In this document: positions 58,745 through 64,000 of the stretch, in pieces
Layout: the number at the start of each line of letters is the position of its first letter
Position numbering within the stretch: the stretch's first letter is position 1
Origin: Silurus meridionalis
Lineage: Eukaryota > Chordata > Actinopteri > Siluriformes > Siluridae
Assembly: GCF_014805685.1 (NCBI RefSeq)
Contig: NC_060885.1
Span: 29,262,632 to 29,326,631, forward strand
Direction: 5' to 3'
DNA length: 64,000 nt
The notes under the pieces: model-generated
The model's database searches: none
Seen by the model: only the letters and a program-made list of their open reading frames with translations
What the model was told of the DNA's origin: nothing
Position numbers and translations under genes: made by a program

Positions 58745-58920
58745 TAACGCACTCCAGTGCTCATGATATTTCTCACTCTTCAGAATGATTTTAAATATCA
58801 CTCTTGGTGATAAATACATAATTCACTTATATTTACATTTTGGTTTTAGAATTCTTACCTTTATAAAGCTACTTTGAGACTATGTCCAATGTGAAAAAGC
58901 ACTTTTGAAATAAACTTAAG
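58745..58920 (+). repeat. Common fish repeat ending in CTTTGAGAC...AATAAACTT, copy 1
   Basis: CACTCCAGTGCTCATGATAT and TTCTCACTCTTCAG are followed, after a diverged middle, by AAAGCTACTTTGAGACTATG then TCCAATGTGAAAAAGCACTT and AATAAACTT. The same order occurs at 61985-62420 and, shortened, at 63350-63535. Confidence 0.7.
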
Positions 58921-58974
58921 AAGAAAGAAAGTATGTAGGCATGTATTGGTCCGTCACACTTATTTCTATCTCTG

Positions 58975-59430
58975 ATTGCACCACCAGTCTATAAGCTCAA
59001 GGTTGCCATGTTGCATCAGACCGCAACCGATTCTTGATTTTTCCTTTTCCAACTGTGAGGTAACTGGACCATCCCAGATAGCAGATGTTTCTAGGTCGAA
59101 TCAGATTATATTTAGGCAACAGATAAATTCAAGGCAAATTGAGATTTTATTGCATTTGGAAAGTCAAACACAGTTTATGCCTAATGCTCACGGCATTTAC
59201 ATTTTTCGGGCTAGGAAGTGATATCTCAAGATATCTCATCAAGGGTGAGTTGTTGTGCCGTTGTTCTCGTATGCATATTTGTGTGACTTTACAGTTGGGT
59301 CCGTCTCTTAAGTCAGATAATTCTTTCCACAATTTCAAGGTTAACATGCTGCTTTAGACATGTCCCAATTCCATATGATTTTATTTGTAAGTGGACCATC
59401 CGAAATAGCAGAGGTCAAATATAAAGAACA
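58975..59430. repeat. Degenerate local repeat, two units
   Basis: CAAGGTTGCCATGTTGCATC ... TGGACCATCCCAGATAGCAG (58999-59084) and CAAGGTTAACATGCTGCTTT ... TGGACCATCCGAAATAGCAG (59336-59412) are similar in order and spacing, offset by about 330 bp. A related phrase GAGGTCAACATGTTGCCTCA occurs at 58230. Confidence 0.45.
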
Positions 59431-59639
59431 GATAGAAGGCACTGGTTATAGGCATGGGAAATTATAATGATATTTCTGGGCTTTTTTTTTCAGCAATCAT
59501 TTATGCTTGATTTGGATTGAGTGGTCCATCCGTAAACTGAGACTTTTGTTGCTTTAAACCCTAAAACAAGCCATTCGTTTTTCCTTCATGTTGTAGTTGG
59601 ACTGTCACAGGTCAGGAATTGCCCTAAGTCAGAGATAAG

Positions 59640-60270
59640 CAGTAATAGACAATAGATAATAATTCATAACTGTACTTAAGCAGCTCTTAGCATATCTGTA
59701 GATTACTGAAGTATTTCTATTTGTTTTTTTTTTTTTACTTTAATTTTACTACATTTCAAAGTTAAATATCTTACTCAACTTCATTTTATTATGAGTGGAT
59801 AATAAATGGTTGAGCACGCAGCAAGCCACCAATCAAGGTCGAGCACACGCTCCGTTTTGAACTTTGGTGTTCAGCGTCAGTTCAACAGCAAGCAAACCAT
59901 TTAGAGAGTAAATGATGGAAGAAGGCTGACTAAATTGTCGCAGCACCCGTGGCTTTATTTGCGTGATTTTTTTTTTTTAAGTAGTTTAAAAGAAAGTTTT
60001 GGCCTCGTGATAATTTAAATAGTTATTAATCGGTGTTTTAGCAAATAACAATTCTATTAACAGTGTCAAGAGTAACAGAGTCTTTTCACATAAACTGAGT
60101 TGACAAAGACTCTTGTGACAAAAAATTATAGTAGTCCATTATAGCCATAATAAATCATAGCACTTTGTATACTTCAGTACATTTAAAAACAGATACTTTT
60201 GTAATATTTTACACCGATAAATCTCTACTTTAACTCAACTACATGGTTTGTGTACTTCGTCCACCACTGG
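59640..60270 (-). mobile_element. hAT-like MITE, uninterrupted inverted copy
   Basis: Reversed relative to 8815-10083. The right end ACTTCGTCCACCACTGG is the complement of the CCAGTGGTGGACGAAGT terminus. Shared internal words include GACAAAGACTCTTGTGACAA and CAGCACCCGTGGCTT. Around 59982 it shows the unfilled TA target where the other copy carries the Tigger-like MITE. Confidence 0.8.
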
Positions 60271-61984
60271 AGGTCAATTGGAAGAGGTAACAGATATGGT
60301 AATGTATAACACAGTTTAATGCAGACCTATTGTTTAAACTATTCAGTCTAAATCTGCTACCTTTTAAATGGCACAAGGGCTTACTAAATGGGTATATTCT
60401 ATTGCTCAGGATCAGAAGATTACACAAGCATGACATCTTAAAAATGAAGGAGAACATATGGGAAATGTAAGAACGACACTGTTCAAGTCCACTGAGACTT
60501 CCACCAAGGGAGAGTTAATGGAGGTGTTGATAAACCCTTTTCCATGAATTTTCCATTTTATTGTATGTAAAACTAAAGCACTAGCTGGCAAATATGTGGG
60601 GTTTTTTTGCCGGCACTCTCAGATTCGCTCCGACTTCCTCTCTGCAAAAAACTGCAAATTGGGCTGTGATTGAGCAGCCAAAATACATCCATTCGCTTTT
60701 TGCCGTGACTACATTAGGGATGTCAATCAGTCAAAATAAGAGTTGTTCTGTTCTATCAAATCAAAGTCGTCTAGCAATCTCCAGTCTATCACAGGGCTAA
60801 GCTTCGTGAAGAAAAAAAAAAAAAAAAAACAGATTGAAACCTCTTCTCGTCCCTCAAAACAAACAATTCACTGTTGCTCAGGCAGACACAACTTGAAGAT
60901 GTGCTATTGATCAACAAATGAGATTTTTTCCCCTTTCTCTCTCGAGCCATGTCACTCATATCAGCTTAGTAACATATTAAGTGAATAAGACTGATGTCAA
61001 GTAGCATCTCAGCTCGGTGCGTTACGGTGATTGATGCCTCTGCTAGCTCGGTAGCGCACTTGCTATTACTCACCCGCAAATAGAAGCTTTGCTCAGAGCT
61101 GAGCCAGGCAACGATAATAAAACAGCTCTCTGGTATGACACTTTCGAACAGAGCCCAAATGTAAACGAACGACACAATTACACTCGCATCGTCACAAAAG
61201 GACGTGGATAGGACGCGAGCGGCTCCGGCGTTAATCTGGCCGGCGTTTGATCACAGCTAAGACTCGTTTTGGGACGAATTAGCATTAGTTATTCACATGA
61301 AAGCGACTTTAATTGTATTGCTGTGACTCAGACAGCCACAAAAGGCTCTTCAGTGAAGAGGAAGTGAAAATGTCACCGAATCTGAGCTCATTAAGGTGAG
61401 AGTCCTTACAGAAATACAAAGCTGCTCATGTGCACACAGAATGGTTTACTCATAGAAATCAGGATTCATCCTAATTTAGAGCTTGCGATATACATTACAT
61501 TCGAAAATGAGCATTGGAAATCAATAGCATGGGAGTGATGGATTTAGCAGGAAGTCACTAGAGTACTCTAGTATTTATTACTCAACCTGATAGCCAGACA
61601 CAGCTAATTCACACTTAGAGAATTTTAGCATGTGGGGTCAAACGTGCCGCTCCACATCAACCGCACTATACAATACATTCATCAAAAGAAACAACTGTGA
61701 GATCATGTAACAGCAAACACTACATTACGTTCATTCATTCGGCCCGACAATTGGGTTTATTTAAAGTGAAACAAGATACCTGAAAGCAACTGTGTTGCAT
61801 GACAGGCCATTTAGCTGCTTGAAAACCACTGTAACACTGTAAAGAAGTTAAATTCAGCTGGAGCTGATTAATGAGAATGGTCAACAGTGCCTTCACTGAC
61901 TTGTTTTTTTTTTTTAACAAATACAATTCTTTGCACATGGCTAATTCTGTTTTCAGCTTCATCCTATTCACTAGTTGGACTAGT
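60271..61984. other. Intronic stretch, partly repeat-poor
   Basis: A-run at 60811-60830. 60960-61420 is GC-moderate, CpG-containing and non-periodic, and a candidate for conserved non-coding DNA. No gene recognised. Confidence 0.4.
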
Positions 61985-62420
61985 TCACATTGGACCTCCT
62001 GGAGTGTTTAAAGGCTCTGGCATGGAGAAGCTGGTGCTGGATCTGTGATGATCAGTAGCTCCTAGTTTTATAACCATAAAGACTGTATAAGACTGTAATT
62101 TACTTACTGTACTTATACTAATACTAATACTAATCTTATACTCCAGTACTCATGTTAGTTCTCACTCTCCAGTGTTCTGTATTGTTGAAAAATTTATGAT
62201 CAAACTCTTGATGTCACCCAAATGAGGATGGGTTTCCCTTTTGAGTCTGGTTCCTCTCAAGGTTTCTTCCTCATAATATCTAAGGGAGTTTTCTCTTGCC
62301 ACAGTCGCCACGGCTGCTCATCAGAGATAAATGCGCACCATTCACCTTGACTGTTGATTTCTGTAAAGCTGCTTTGAGACAATGTCTGTTGTGAAAAGTG
62401 CTATAGAAATAAACTTGACT
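61985..62420 (+). repeat. Common fish repeat, copy 2 (best preserved)
   Basis: In order: GGACCTCCTGGAGTGTTTAA, ACTCCAGTACTCATGTTAG, GAGGATGGGTTTCCCTTTTG, AGTCTGGTTCCTCTCAAGGT, TTCTTCCTCATAATATCTAA, GGGAGTTTTCTCTTGCCAC, AAAGCTGCTTTGAGACAATG, GAAATAAACTTGACT. This sequence is very abundant in fish genomes. Its polyadenylation-like AATAAA end suggests a retrotransposon 3' UTR, but the family name is not certain to me. Confidence 0.78.
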
Positions 62421-63349
62421 AGCCAAAAATCCACAGCCATGTTTTTTTTTTTTTCCCCCCACACGGGAGAACTATCTGGCTGTGCTGTTCACTTGAAGGT
62501 TATGGACATCTCGGTGTATTTGTTTAGTTTTAAACAGCTATAGGACCCTTTAATCAAGTTATTCCTGACAATACTGCTGGCATACCCCTAACTACCATGT
62601 TGAATGGTTTGCTGTGTGGGTTCTTTAGCACCAAATTCAACTTGTTTAATCAATGGTGTTTTCTTGATAAAGTAAGGGGTTTAAAACCAGAATGTTGGCA
62701 AAATATAAAATTACAGGGTCTATTAATCTGTATATTTCAAAAGGTATTGCAATGGAAGTGTGCATAAAAACTAATTTGTTCACTCTCTTGCTGGTGATTT
62801 TGCCACAATGGTAAAGACCTCAGCGCTAACAAGACTTGAGAGATCATAAGGATGAGAGACACATGTGAGGACCACAAATGACATCTGTTGTCTCTTCAAA
62901 ATCTGGCCAGATCTAAGGCACCTATTTGTCTATTTTAGAAGACAGCATTCTTCGCTAATATTCGAGACTTGGATATGACTGAATGCATTCTTGTGTTGAT
63001 GATAGAGTTAATCCAGTACAGTGTTAACACCATGCCAATAACCCCAACGAGACATAAAATCTCATTGATGAAAGCTCATTATGCTTTGTCAAAGAGTTCC
63101 TGGCTGCAGATCTATCCTGGATGGGATTCTCTTCAATTGGAGACCAGGAGACCACTCACTGTGAGTGTAGAAGGCTTCACTTGGACAGCCTAATAATCTG
63201 TGTGGTTGCTTTGGATGTTTAGACTTGGAAACAATGGCAATGATTTTGCACTGTGATTAGCATAGACAGTTTGCTACAGTAGCTTGGGGACTTTTTTTCT
63301 TTTTTCTTTTAATTGTCCAACAGTGAAGAGTTGATTACCTTAACAATGA
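62421..63349. other. Intronic stretch, no recognised feature
   Basis: Non-repetitive DNA; short frames show no domain. Confidence 0.4.
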
Positions 63350-63535
63350 TGGAACTGTTTTGAGTCTGGTTCTTCTCAAGGTTTCTTCCCCCCACCACAC
63401 TTCATTTTTCTTGCCTGTGTCACAATTATGTTGCTTATTAGAGATAGAATTATAGGAATTAATGTATGATTAATCTATTTATGTCAGTACAGCTGCTTTG
63501 GGACAATGTCCAAACAAATTAAATTGAACTGAAGT
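63350..63535 (+). repeat. Common fish repeat, copy 3 (shortened)
   Basis: TTTTGAGTCTGGTTCTTCTC AAGGTTTCTTCC is followed by CAGCTGCTTTGGGACAATGT and AAATTAAATTGAACTGAA, the same start and end phrases as in copy 2 with a shortened middle. Confidence 0.7.
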
Positions 63536-64000
63536 GAAGTATGATAAGGAAAATCTGAGAGAGTAAGTATAATTTCATCAGGTTAAGCAGTACATTGGGG
63601 CTCAGAACAGACACACAGCAAACATCGAATACACTTCATCCCCTTGCACCGACTCCCTGTAGGTGCTAAGTCAAGCTTCAACCAACTCTGCTTGACCTTA
63701 CGTTTACAATGAGAATAGACTTGCATTCACAAAATCCCTTAATAAGGGGCAATTTATCACCCAGTTACCTTACTGTATGCTGGGCAAAACAACAAATACA
63801 AAAACACTGTATAACCCTGTCTGAGCAATAAGCCTGTGAATATCTGTTTCAAATGCACATGCCCATCAATATTGAGAACTATGCTAGAATAACCTAAGCA
63901 TGCAAGTAATATGGGTGGAACACATCAGTATCTATTTAAATATCCAAAAAGGCTCCATATTTAGAATTAAACCCAAGGGGCGTGGTCTAATAATTACCTA
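63536..64000. other. Intronic stretch, no recognised feature
   Basis: Nothing assignable. CCCTTGCACCGACTCCCTGT at 63640-63659 faintly resembles the LHWLP reverse-transcriptase motif seen at 31237 but is too short to call. Confidence 0.35.

Overview
This window looks like intronic DNA of a teleost fish. Three things point there: AT-rich sequence with few CpGs, dense microsatellites, and several remnants of fish Tc1/mariner, hAT and Tigger/pogo elements, tRNA-derived SINEs and L2-type LINEs. The overall repeat mix resembles otophysan (for example catfish-like) genomes, but I cannot fix the order or species from sequence alone.

I recognise only one host coding feature. It is a 74-bp exon on the minus strand at 10905-10978 with good splice sites on both sides. 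Its translation contains the last two cysteines of an EGF-like domain followed by a stretch I recognise as neuregulin-3. I therefore read the window as part of an nrg3 (nrg3a or nrg3b) gene transcribed right to left. About 53 kb of the upstream intron (10979-64000) and about 10.9 kb of the downstream intron (1-10904) are visible. I looked for the preceding EGF exon and the following transmembrane exon and did not find either.

Layout. 1-10 kb: SINEs, GATA/GACA and CATC arrays, a 627-bp segment duplicated 2.35 kb apart, and a hAT-like element carrying a nested Tigger-like element. 10-14.7 kb: two blocks of a CACTACA-type minisatellite bracket the nrg3 exon, followed by about 1.1 kb of polypyrimidine DNA. 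15-28 kb: LINE and Tc1 remnants, a 106-bp AT-rich palindrome, a GGAA-rich polypurine tract and a Tigger/pogo remnant with a readable transposase fragment. 28-41 kb: hAT-like elements, an L2-type LINE end, a 446-bp segment copied 2 kb downstream inside a 130-bp target duplication, and several Tc1 families, one interrupted by a tRNA-Glu SINE with a target-site duplication. 41-64 kb: more SINEs, Tc1 fragments, a second and uninterrupted copy of the hAT-like element, and three copies of a common fish repeat.

I see no new multi-gene system. The most informative content is structural: the exon lies between near-identical direct repeats, several insertions can be dated relative to each other by nesting, and there are duplicative insertions and a strong cruciform candidate. 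Nearly all long open frames are read-through of simple repeats or transposon debris.
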